Positions 18,625-25,915 of a DNA stretch of 51,419 nucleotides are shown in pieces. The DNA is from Eikenella sp. (GTDB lineage Bacteria; Pseudomonadota; Gammaproteobacteria; Burkholderiales; Neisseriaceae). How positions within the stretch are numbered: the first letter of the stretch is position 1; the number at the start of each line of letters is the position of its first letter. The DNA lies in assembly GCA_030528345.1 (NCBI GenBank), contig JAUMZB010000011.1, positions 1 to 51,419 of the forward strand. The letters are read 5' to 3'. The position numbers and the translations under genes are program-made. The notes under the pieces are model-generated. The model was not told the origin of the DNA and did no database searches. It saw only the letters and a program-made list of their open reading frames with translations.

Positions 18625-19122
18625 TTAGCGGATACGCACCGGCACACTACAACCGGCATGAACGACTTCGCAGGTATGGCCGCCATTTGTGCAGTTTTTT
18701 TGCATATCCCGAATGGCTGCCTCGCGAGTGTCGCTTCCGCCGAAGTAAGCACCCCCTCCACTCTGTCTCGTATACCCGGCCGCCAAACAGCCATTGACTA
18801 CCTGACCTTTGATTACACAGCCGCTACCGCCCCCGCAGCGTTCAATGGCCAACTCCCTAGCGCTGCGACGGCTGTTTTCATTTTCGGCAATGCCAAGCCC
18901 ACCCGTGGCCGGATTCAATGCCATGGCACCGTATTTGTTTTCCCAGAATTCATCAGGCAGGCGTTGTTGCGGCAGTGCTTTGTTATTGCAGCCATCATAT
19001 CGTTGATGACAATCCAGCCCGTGTTGCCGCATCATTTCATGCTGATTGGGGCTGACTTGGGCAGAGACAGCAGAAGCCACAAAACACAGCGCCAAACTGA
19101 GCAAGCAATACAATTTCTTCAT
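18625..19122 (-). CDS. Secreted DUF4189-like protein
   Basis: The 165-residue precursor has a signal peptide (MKKLYCLLSLALCFVASAVSA). The mature part resembles DUF4189: a YGAMALNPATGGLG opening, repeated Ala/Arg helices (RRSARELAIERC, TREAAIRDMQKNC) and several cysteines, including CGGGSGC and HTCEVVHAGC, that could form disulfides in the periplasm. Two adjacent ATGs (19125, 19122) follow GAGGAG; I took 19122 for its better spacing. Base composition is less GC-rich than the flanking ubi genes, a possible sign of a different history. Function unknown. Confidence 0.8.
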   Translation of the reverse strand: MKKLYCLLSLALCFVASAVSAQVSPNQHEMMRQHGLDCHQRYDGCNNKALPQQRLPDEFWENKYGAMALNPATGGLGIAENENSRRSARELAIERCGGGSGCVIKGQVVNGCLAAGYTRQSGGGAYFGGSDTREAAIRDMQKNCTNGGHTCEVVHAGCSVPVRIR

Positions 19123-19225
19123 CATACACTCCTCTATCATTCCTGATTTTTTTTCAGCCGTCAGTCGGGCATGTTTGCCCGACGTGTGTTTAGCGTCTGT
19201 TCAAAGTCTCCATGGCGGCGGCAGG

Positions 19226-19738
19226 CTAGCTGAAAAAACCTTGCAGGGCAGGCAGAAAGCATTCGGTCAAGCCCAACACTTCGCCGCCGGCGGCAAACAC
19301 GGAACGGCGCGCCCACACGCTGCCTTCTGCGCCGTCCAGCCAGCCGGCCGGCACGCGGGCAAAAGCAAAGGGGCTGCGCGCGGCGCGAATGCCGCCGCCA
19401 AACAACCGGGCGCCCAAAGGCTGCACGCCGCAGTCGAGCACCTGCTTCCAGCCCGCCGCATCATCGGCGCACACGCTGCGCGCCCACACCACCGGCACGC
19501 CGTCCAGCAGCAAATGCACTTCGCGGGCATAAAACGCTTCTGCTTCGGCCGGCAGGCATTCGTCTGCCCACAAATCCTGCGCCCGCCCCTGACGGCGCAC
19601 GTCCACGGCAAACGCCGCTCCGGTGGCCATCAGAGCGGCGGTAAGCGATTGCCGGCGCATCAGGGCGGCCAAGGCGGGTGCCACGCCCTCGAAGTGGGAC
19701 TGCCAATCGAGCGGCGGGCGCAAAGAAAGGGGGGTCAT
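19226..19738 (-). CDS. ubiC: Chorismate--pyruvate lyase
   Basis: Cleaves chorismate to 4-hydroxybenzoate and pyruvate, the first committed step of ubiquinone synthesis. The 170-residue length matches UbiC. Similarity lies in the RQGRAQDLWADE and YAREVHLLLDGVPVVWARSV regions and in a C-terminal segment with ARSPFAFAR and WARRSVFAAGGEVLGLTECFLPAL. I chose the ATG at 19738 (MTPLSLRPPLDW); a DUS (GGCTACCTGAAA) ends just before it and no ordinary Shine-Dalgarno is visible. It is on the same strand as ubiA but separated from it by two unrelated genes. It is divergent from sixA. Confidence 0.88.
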   Translation of the reverse strand: MTPLSLRPPLDWQSHFEGVAPALAALMRRQSLTAALMATGAAFAVDVRRQGRAQDLWADECLPAEAEAFYAREVHLLLDGVPVVWARSVCADDAAGWKQVLDCGVQPLGARLFGGGIRAARSPFAFARVPAGWLDGAEGSVWARRSVFAAGGEVLGLTECFLPALQGFFS

Positions 19739-19808
19739 CGGTTTCAGGTAGCCCCTTGGGGGCAAAAACGCTAAGATGGGCGGCATTGTACACCGAAAGG
19801 AAATCCCC

Positions 19809-20294
19809 ATGAATCTGATTCTCTGGCGGCACGCCCAAGCCGAAGAAGGCTGCGACGACCTCGCCCGCCGCCTCACCGCCAAGGGCCACGCCCAAGCCCA
19901 AGCCGCCGCCCGCTGGCTGCGGCCGCAACTGCCCGCGCATGCCGAAGTGTGGGTGTCCGAAGCCCTGCGCAGCCAGGAAACCGCCGCCGCCCTCGGCCTG
20001 CCCCAACACATTTTGCCCGCGCTCAACCCCATCAATGCGGTGGAAAAACTGCCCGCCCTCCTGCACCCGCGCGGCAAACAGGCCTGCTTGGTGTGGGTGG
20101 GGCACCAGCCCTGGATCGGCCAGCTCTGCGCCTATCTGCTCAACCGCCGCTGGCATTATGAGCAATATTGGTCGGTGAAAAAATCCGGCATTTGGTGGTT
20201 CGAGCTGCATTTCGATGCCGAATGCCGCCCGCTGGCCAAACTGAAAGCCGCCGTCACCCCGCAAATGCTGCCCGCCGATGCCGGCGAAACTTGA
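19809..20294 (+). CDS. sixA: Phosphohistidine phosphatase SixA
   Basis: A histidine-phosphatase-superfamily enzyme that removes phosphate from phosphohistidine on HPt domains or PTS-type proteins. The 161-residue protein has the phospho-acceptor motif WRHAQAEE (His8) and the second catalytic histidine in WVGHQPWIG, with Arg at SEALRSQETA. The ATG at 19809 follows AAAGGAAATCCCC. The phospho-relay partner is unknown. The window also carries ptsN and hprK, part of a PTS-like regulatory system, 21 kb away; a link is speculative. Confidence 0.9.
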   Translation: MNLILWRHAQAEEGCDDLARRLTAKGHAQAQAAARWLRPQLPAHAEVWVSEALRSQETAAALGLPQHILPALNPINAVEKLPALLHPRGKQACLVWVGHQPWIGQLCAYLLNRRWHYEQYWSVKKSGIWWFELHFDAECRPLAKLKAAVTPQMLPADAGET

Positions 20295-20354
20295 AACCGC
20301 AGGCAGCACACCCATGTAAGGGCGTGTTCCCCATCATGATTCAGAGGATCCGCC

Positions 20355-20738
20355 ATGTCCGAACCCCGACCGCCCCGCCGCCCCGAATTATTCGTGCCTG
20401 AGTTTCGCCGGCGCCGTTTCGACGAAGGCGGCTTTTTGCGCAAGCTCAAACGCTTCGCCCTGCGCCTCGGCCGCCCGGCCGTGCAGCAATTGTATGCGCT
20501 TTATTTTCTGTTTCAGTCGCCGCACACCCCCAAGCGCGCCAAGCTGATTATTGTGGGCGCGCTGGCCTATTTTCTCAGCCCCATCGACAGCATTCCCGAC
20601 CTGCTCGGCCCCCTGGGCTTCAGCGACGATTTGGCCGTGATTGCCCTGGTGTATGCCCAAATGAAGCAATACCTCACCGAAGACCTGAAAACCCGCGCCA
20701 AAATCGCCGCGCAAAAGCTGATCGACAACAATTCATAA
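20355..20738 (+). CDS. YkvA-like (DUF1232) membrane-associated protein
   Basis: The 127-residue protein has a basic N-terminus and the DUF1232 core: KLIIVGALAYFLSPIDSIPDLLGPLGFSDDLAVIALVY (about residues 72-110), with the conserved SPIDSIPD. Function of the family is unknown; a metal-binding or membrane role has been suggested from the conserved acidic loop. The ATG at 20355 follows AGAGGATCCGCC. It lies 60 bases after sixA in the same direction and before a DUS hairpin, so the two are probably co-transcribed. Confidence 0.88.
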   Translation: MSEPRPPRRPELFVPEFRRRRFDEGGFLRKLKRFALRLGRPAVQQLYALYFLFQSPHTPKRAKLIIVGALAYFLSPIDSIPDLLGPLGFSDDLAVIALVYAQMKQYLTEDLKTRAKIAAQKLIDNNS

Positions 20739-20749
20739 GCCACGCCCTG

Positions 20750-20789
20750 CTTTCAGGTAGCCCGCCACAGGCTACCTGAAAGCCTTTTT
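20750..20789 (+). terminator. DUS inverted pair with T-tract, terminator
   Basis: CTTTCAGGTAGCC (20750-20762) and GGCTACCTGAAAG (20770-20782) form a perfect 13-bp stem around a 7-base loop, followed by CCTTTTT. It ends the sixA/ykvA unit 26 bases before selO. Confidence 0.8.
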
Positions 20790-20814
20790 CTACAACATAA
20801 ACACCACACACACC

Positions 20815-22275
20815 ATGTCTCTCTCCCTGCTCCCCCCGCGCCTGCACGCGCTCGATTTTCTCGGCGAAACCGTGCGCCCCGAAGCCTTGAGCGCGCCCCA
20901 ACTGCCCGTATTCAGCCCCGCGCTGGCCGCCGAACTCGGCATACCCGCCACCGTGTTCGCCCAAACCGACACCGTGGCGCAATTAAGCGGCAGCGCCGAG
21001 CGCTACCACCCCGCCCCCATCGCCACCGTTTACAGCGGCCACCAATTCGGCGTGTATGTGCCGCAATTGGGCGACGGCCGCGCCATGCTGCTGGGCGATG
21101 TGGCCGCGCCCGACGGCAGCTTGTGGGAAATCCAGCTCAAAGGCAGCGGCAAAACCCCATTTTCCCGCTTTGCCGACGGCCGCGCCGTGCTGCGCTCCAG
21201 CATACGCGAATACCTCGCCTCCGAAGCCATGCACGCGCTGGGCATTCCCACCACCCGCGCCCTGGCGCTGACCGTTTCGCCCGACCCCGTTTACCGCGAA
21301 CAGCCCGAAACCGCCGCCGTGCTCACCCGCGCCGCGCCCGGCTTTCTGCGTTTCGGCCATTTCGAATATTTCTACCACCGCCGCCAACACCAGCACCTCG
21401 CCCCCTTGGCCGATTATCTGATTGCGCAACACTACCCCGAATGCCAGGCAGCCGAGCAGCCCCATCTCGCCCTGTTTGAGGCCATCGCCCGCCGCACCGC
21501 CGACCTCATCGCCCAATGGCAGGCCGTCGGCTTCTGCCACGGCGTGATGAACACCGACAATATGTCGCTGCTCGGCCTCACCATAGACTACGGCCCCTAC
21601 GGCTTTCTCGACGGCTTCAACCGCCACCACGTCTGCAACCATTCCGACGCCGGCGGCCGCTACGCCTACAAAGAGCAGCCCTATGTGGCGCAATGGAATC
21701 TGCTCAAACTGGGCTCCGCCTTCCTGCCTTTGGCCGCCGAAAGCGAGCTCATCGCCGTGATCGAAGGCTTTGCCGGCCGCTACCAAACCGGCTACCTGAA
21801 CCTCATGCGGCAGAAACTCGGCCTCACCCGGCCGCAGGCCGACGATGGCGAACTCGTGCACGATCTGCTCGATGTGCTGCAACAGACCGAAGCCGACTAC
21901 ACCCTGTTTTTCCGCCACCTGGCCGACATGCCCGCCGCACACGGGGCCCCGCTGCCCGACCGCCTGCTGCGCCTCTTTCCCCACGCCGAGCGCCTCATTC
22001 ATTGGAGCGGCCGCTACAAACGCCGCCTGCGCCAGGAAAACCTGCCCGGCGCCGAGCGCAAACGGCAGATGGACGCCGTGAATCCGCTGTATATTCCGCG
22101 CAACTACCTGCTCGAACAGGCCATTGCCCAAGCCCGCGACCACGGCGACTTCAGCGGCGTGCGCCGCCTGCAAACCTGCTGGCAAGACCCGTTTACCGAG
22201 CGCGCCGAATACGCCGATTTGGCCGACACCCCGCCCGCTTGGGCGGCCGACATCTGCATCAGTTGTTCGAGCTAG
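20815..22275 (+). CDS. selO: Protein adenylyltransferase SelO (YdiU family)
   Basis: A pseudokinase-fold enzyme that transfers AMP from ATP to hydroxyl side chains of target proteins, linked to redox stress. The 486-residue length is typical. Family blocks are YSGHQFGVYVPQLGDGRAMLLGDV (about 72-95), QLKGSGKTPFSRFADGRAVLRSSIREYL, HGVMNTDNMSLLGLTIDYGPYGFLD and FLPLAAESELI. The C-terminus is CISCSS, which puts a cysteine pair where eukaryotic SelO has Cys-x-x-selenocysteine. It starts at the ATG at 20815. It is bounded on both sides by DUS hairpins, so it is probably monocistronic. Confidence 0.95.
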   Translation: MSLSLLPPRLHALDFLGETVRPEALSAPQLPVFSPALAAELGIPATVFAQTDTVAQLSGSAERYHPAPIATVYSGHQFGVYVPQLGDGRAMLLGDVAAPDGSLWEIQLKGSGKTPFSRFADGRAVLRSSIREYLASEAMHALGIPTTRALALTVSPDPVYREQPETAAVLTRAAPGFLRFGHFEYFYHRRQHQHLAPLADYLIAQHYPECQAAEQPHLALFEAIARRTADLIAQWQAVGFCHGVMNTDNMSLLGLTIDYGPYGFLDGFNRHHVCNHSDAGGRYAYKEQPYVAQWNLLKLGSAFLPLAAESELIAVIEGFAGRYQTGYLNLMRQKLGLTRPQADDGELVHDLLDVLQQTEADYTLFFRHLADMPAAHGAPLPDRLLRLFPHAERLIHWSGRYKRRLRQENLPGAERKRQMDAVNPLYIPRNYLLEQAIAQARDHGDFSGVRRLQTCWQDPFTERAEYADLADTPPAWAADICISCSS

Positions 22276-22289
22276 AGCCAAACAACAAT

Positions 22290-22320
22290 CGGGCTACCTG
22301 AAACCGTTTCAGGTAGCCCG
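22290..22320. terminator. DUS inverted pair, likely bidirectional terminator
   Basis: CGGGCTACCTGAAA and its exact reverse complement flank a CCG loop between the convergent selO and lipoprotein genes. The U-tract is poor on both strands. Confidence 0.65.
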
Positions 22321-22341
22321 CAACACAAAACAAAAGCAACA

Positions 22342-22755
22342 TCAGCAATATTCTTCGGTGACGCGAAATTGCATATCCACGTTGGTCACATATCCTCCCG
22401 GATTGGTGTCAAACAGATAATAAGTGTGCTGCACGGCGCACACCTTGGAATAATAGTGGGTATTGCCCCGCCAGCCATGACTCACTGTTTTGCCCTGATA
22501 CATCGGTTCGCTGACAAAATGGTAAACATAGCGGTTGTCTGCCGCGCTGTATCTGTATTGCCTGAACTTATTGTGGTTTTGCACCACGCTGATGTGTTGG
22601 CCGACAAAAGTTCTGCGCAGCCAGCCCTTCTCAACCAATGTAACGGGATCGTAACCCAAACAGCCCGACAGCAAAACCGAAACGGCACCCAACACACAGA
22701 AACGCTTCGTCATGGTGCGGCCAATAAAACGCTGAGAAAAAGTCAGATACGCCAT
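22342..22755 (-). CDS. Putative lipoprotein of unknown function
   Basis: The 137-residue precursor has a lipobox (VSVLLSGC) with the modified cysteine near residue 32, so it should be a lipid-anchored envelope protein. The mature part is rich in Tyr, His and Asn and shows no family I recognise. The ATG at 22755 has an excellent Shine-Dalgarno (AAGGAG, about nine bases before). An internal ATG at 22713 would give a more ordinary signal length (MTKRFCVLGAV) but has none, so the start may be either. Composition is less GC-rich than its neighbours. Confidence 0.8.
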   Translation of the reverse strand: MAYLTFSQRFIGRTMTKRFCVLGAVSVLLSGCLGYDPVTLVEKGWLRRTFVGQHISVVQNHNKFRQYRYSAADNRYVYHFVSEPMYQGKTVSHGWRGNTHYYSKVCAVQHTYYLFDTNPGGYVTNVDMQFRVTEEYC

Positions 22756-22928
22756 ACTTAAGCTCCTTAATATAAGGAAAAAAGAAAAACGGTTGGGGAT
22801 CGCAATACTACCGCTTTTCCCCTGCCCCTGCCACACCGGCCTTGCCATTCCGGCGCAGGCTTGAAATAATCCCACCGCTTCGGCCCCAAGCCGCCCCATA
22901 CCAATAACACAGACACAGGAGAAACCCG

Positions 22929-24821
22929 ATGAGCGCCATCTGCAGCGTGATCGTCTTGTCCAAAGACGGCACCAGCCCCCTCAAAGACCAAATGCACATC
23001 ACCGGCAGCATGACGCTGGTGTTCGACAACCACCCCTTCGACAACTGGGAAGCCGCCTTGGGCGATCCGCGCGTGCAGGCCGTGGTGCTGGACGCCGCCA
23101 AGCTCACCCAAAAACAGCTCAAAACCCTCAGCGACGCCCGCCAAAGCCTGGGCTGGCGTGCCGAAGTGCCGCTGTATTTGTGGAGCGACGACGAGAGCAA
23201 AACCGCCCACTGCCCCGCCGCCCGCCGCCTGCCGCTGTCGCGCCGCGACGGCAACGCCGTGCGCGATGCGGTGGCCGCCGATTTGCAGGCACAAAGCGCC
23301 ACCCCGTTTTATTCCGCCCTGCAAAGCTACGTCAACCGCAAACCCGATTCCTGGCACACCCCCGGCCATTCCGGCGGCGACTCGCTGCGCCACAGCGCCT
23401 GGGGCAGCGATTTCTACCATTTCGTCGGCCAAAGCATGTGGCAGGCCGATTTGTCGGTGTCCGTGCAAAGCCTCGATTCCCTGCTCCATCCCGAAGGCGT
23501 GATCGAAGAGGCGCAAAATCTGGCCGCCCAAGCCTTCGGCGCACGGCGCACCTATTTCGCCACCAACGGCTCCTCCACCGCCAATAAGGTGATTCTGCAA
23601 ACCCTGCTCACCCCCGGCGACACCCTGCTGCTCGACCGCAACTGCCACAAATCGGTGCACCACGGCGTGATTTTGTCGGGCGCGCGGCCGGTGTATCTGG
23701 ACAGCAGCACCAACGAAGCGCTCGGCCTGTTCGGCCTGGTGCCCAAGCAGACCATTCTGCGCGCCATCGAAGAACACCCCTACGCCACCGCGCTCATCCT
23801 CACCAGCAGCACCTACGACGGCCTCTGCTACGACCTCAAACCGATTATCGAAGCCGCCCACGCCAAGGGCATGAAGGTCATCATCGACGAAGCCTGGTAC
23901 GGCTTTGCCCGTTTCCACCCCGCCTTCCGCCCCACCGCGCTGGAACTGGGCGCCGACTACGTGACCCAAAGCACCCACAAAACCATGTCCGCCTTTTCGC
24001 AGGCCAGCATGGTGCATGTGAACGACCCCGCGCACGACCCGCACCTGCTGCGCGAAACCTTCAATATGCACGCTTCCACCAGCCCGCAATACAGCATCAT
24101 CGCCAGCCTCGACGTGGCGCGCCAGCAGATGGTGATGGAAGGCTACGGCCTGTTGTCTCAAGCCCTGGGCATCGCCGCCATGCTGCGCGAACGCATCAAC
24201 GCCCTGCACCATTTTCAGGTAGCCTCCATCGACGAATTGATGCCCGACAGCATCCGCCGCGACAATGTGCGCCTCGACCCCACCAAAATCACCATCGACA
24301 CCCGCGCCAGCGGCTTTTCCGGCAACCAAATCCAACACATCCTGTTCGAGCGTTTCAATATCCAGGTGGAAAAAGCCACCTTCGCCACCGTCAGCGTGCT
24401 GGTGACCATCGGCACCACCGCCGAAAAAGCCATGCGCCTGATCCACGCCCTCAACACCCTGGATCAGGAAAAGCCCAAACGCAAAGCCAGCCTCAAAGCG
24501 CCGACGCTCAAAGTGCCGCACTTCAGCCGCCTGGCCTGCCTGCCGCGCGACGCCTTCTACAGCGACGGCGAACGCCTGCCGCTGCTCAAAGGAAAAAAAG
24601 CCAATCCCGCCCTGATCGGCCGCATCTGCTGCGACCAAATCGTGCCCTATCCGCCCGGCATTCCCGTATTGGTGCCCGGCCAGGAAATCAGCGCCGACAT
24701 CCTCGATTTCCTCGCCCGCATGCAGGCCGGCAGCGACGACAAAGAAATCCACGGCCTCACGCCCGACGGCAGCATCCGTGTGCTGAGCGCCGCCGAACAG
24801 GCCGAATTGTCGGCAGCATAA
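22929..24821 (+). CDS. Orn/Lys/Arg decarboxylase (PLP, fold type I)
   Basis: Decarboxylates a basic amino acid to a diamine (putrescine, cadaverine or agmatine), which can counter acid stress. The major domain shows the entry motif WHTPGHSGGD, FATNGSSTANKV, DRNCHKSVHHG, IDEAWYGFARFHP and the PLP lysine in STHKTMSAFSQASMVHV. The 630-residue length is about 80-100 short of CadA, SpeC or AdiA; the N-terminal wing domain (residues 1-125) is abbreviated. The ATG at 22929 follows CAGGAGAAACCCG. Eikenella corrodens is known for ornithine and lysine decarboxylation, which fits, but sequence alone does not settle the substrate. A DUS lies in frame (FQVAS). Confidence 0.92.
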   Translation: MSAICSVIVLSKDGTSPLKDQMHITGSMTLVFDNHPFDNWEAALGDPRVQAVVLDAAKLTQKQLKTLSDARQSLGWRAEVPLYLWSDDESKTAHCPAARRLPLSRRDGNAVRDAVAADLQAQSATPFYSALQSYVNRKPDSWHTPGHSGGDSLRHSAWGSDFYHFVGQSMWQADLSVSVQSLDSLLHPEGVIEEAQNLAAQAFGARRTYFATNGSSTANKVILQTLLTPGDTLLLDRNCHKSVHHGVILSGARPVYLDSSTNEALGLFGLVPKQTILRAIEEHPYATALILTSSTYDGLCYDLKPIIEAAHAKGMKVIIDEAWYGFARFHPAFRPTALELGADYVTQSTHKTMSAFSQASMVHVNDPAHDPHLLRETFNMHASTSPQYSIIASLDVARQQMVMEGYGLLSQALGIAAMLRERINALHHFQVASIDELMPDSIRRDNVRLDPTKITIDTRASGFSGNQIQHILFERFNIQVEKATFATVSVLVTIGTTAEKAMRLIHALNTLDQEKPKRKASLKAPTLKVPHFSRLACLPRDAFYSDGERLPLLKGKKANPALIGRICCDQIVPYPPGIPVLVPGQEISADILDFLARMQAGSDDKEIHGLTPDGSIRVLSAAEQAELSAA

Positions 24822-24845
24822 GCCGGCCTGAGCTGTGCAGCAGGC

Positions 24846-25014
24846 TGAGACCTTTGCCAAACCCCCGGAGGTGGATGCCGTTCAAGGCGTAGCAGCGTAG
24901 TGAGCGTGAACGCTAGGAATCCCTGTGGGACAGACATACCATGAAGGTAGGCAAGCGAGCGAGCAGCGCACAACGCAGAAATGCGCCGCAGATGGGGATT
25001 TGGCAAAGGTCTCA
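24846..25014. repeat. MITE-like element with perfect 16-bp terminal inverted repeats, copy 1 of type A
   Basis: TGAGACCTTTGCCAAA (24846-24861) and its exact reverse complement TTTGGCAAAGGTCTCA (24999-25014) bound a 169-bp element with no convincing gene. A second copy, 182 bp, lies at 48249-48430. The GAGACCTTTGC end resembles the termini of neisserial IS5-family elements as I remember them. It occupies most of the decarboxylase-rpiA gap and is followed at once by a DUS. Confidence 0.85.
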
Positions 25015-25150
25015 GGCTACCTGAAAGCAGCATTAACAGGGCGGGCAAAGTCCCCGCCCTGCTCTGTTCAAACCGTTTGCCCGTCATCAACGGCAGGCTT
25101 TGGTGTATGATGCCGCCCTATCCGCCCATTGTCCGCACAAAGGAGCCTTT

Positions 25151-25822
25151 ATGTCTGCCCAAGACGAACTCAAACGCATTGCCGCCCGAAAAGCCTTGGA
25201 TTTCGTGCCGGAAAACGAATACATCGGCATCGGCACCGGCAGCACCGTCAATTTCTTTATCGAAGCGCTGGCCAACAGCAGCAAACGCATCAAAGGCGCG
25301 GTGTCCACTTCCGCCGCCACCAGCGCACTGCTGGCCGAATTCGACATTCCCGAAATCCGCCTCAACGAAGTATTGGGCCTGCCCGTGTATATCGACGGCG
25401 CCGACGAGGTAAACCGCTCCCTGCAAATGATTAAAGGCGGCGGCGGCGCTTTGCTGGCCGAAAAAATCGTGGCCAGCGCCTCCGAGCGCTTTGTCTGCAT
25501 TGCCGACGAAAGCAAATACGTTGCCCGCCTGGGCAAGTTTCCGCTGCCGGTGGAAGTGATTCCCACCGCCCGTTCTTTGGTGTCGCGCCAACTGCTCAAA
25601 CTCGGCGGCCAGCCGGAGCTACGCATCGGCTTCACCACCGCCAGCGGCCACGAAATCGTGGACGTGCACGGGCTGACCATCAACGAGCCGCTCACGCTGG
25701 AAGACACCATCAACAAAATCCCCGGCGTAGTGGAAAACGGCCTCTTCGCCCGCCACCCCGCCCATGTACTGGTATTGGGCAAAGCCGGCGGCGCGGAAGT
25801 GATCCAAATCGGCGGTTGGTAA
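25151..25822 (+). CDS. rpiA: Ribose-5-phosphate isomerase A
   Basis: Interconverts ribose 5-phosphate and ribulose 5-phosphate in the pentose phosphate pathway. The 223-residue protein has the phosphate loop [15 protein letters not shown] (near residue 28), the catalytic acid region [28 protein letters not shown], the lysine/aspartate in CIADESK, and a C-terminal [15 protein letters not shown]. The ATG at 25151 follows AAAGGAGCCTTT, an excellent Shine-Dalgarno, which rules out the longer frame at 25100. It is bounded by an inserted repeat upstream and a DUS hairpin downstream. Confidence 0.97.
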   Translation: MSAQDELKRIAARKALDFVPENEYIGIGTGSTVNFFIEALANSSKRIKGAVSTSAATSALLAEFDIPEIRLNEVLGLPVYIDGADEVNRSLQMIKGGGGALLAEKIVASASERFVCIADESKYVARLGKFPLPVEVIPTARSLVSRQLLKLGGQPELRIGFTTASGHEIVDVHGLTINEPLTLEDTINKIPGVVENGLFARHPAHVLVLGKAGGAEVIQIGGW

Positions 25823-25853
25823 GCCGCTCTTCCCTATCGCACAGAAGCAAAAA

Positions 25854-25884
25854 ACAGGCTACCTGAAACTTTCAGGTAGCCTGT
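25854..25884. terminator. DUS inverted pair, likely bidirectional terminator
   Basis: ACAGGCTACCTGAAA and its exact reverse complement are separated by one base and followed by TT, between the convergent rpiA and clpB genes. The innermost pairs cannot all form, so the real loop must be larger. Confidence 0.75.
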
Positions 25885-25915
25885 TTGCCGTAGTAGCCCG
25901 ATTCAGGCGCTCAAA

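Noticed and set aside
22767..24860. A 697-codon minus-strand open frame opposite the decarboxylase
   Set aside because: The decarboxylase on the plus strand has all family motifs; this frame is a composition artefact.
24846..25014. Type A element as a CRISPR-like or tRNA-related repeat
   Set aside because: Only two copies, 23 kb apart, with terminal inverted repeats and no regular spacers, so a transposon derivative is the better reading.
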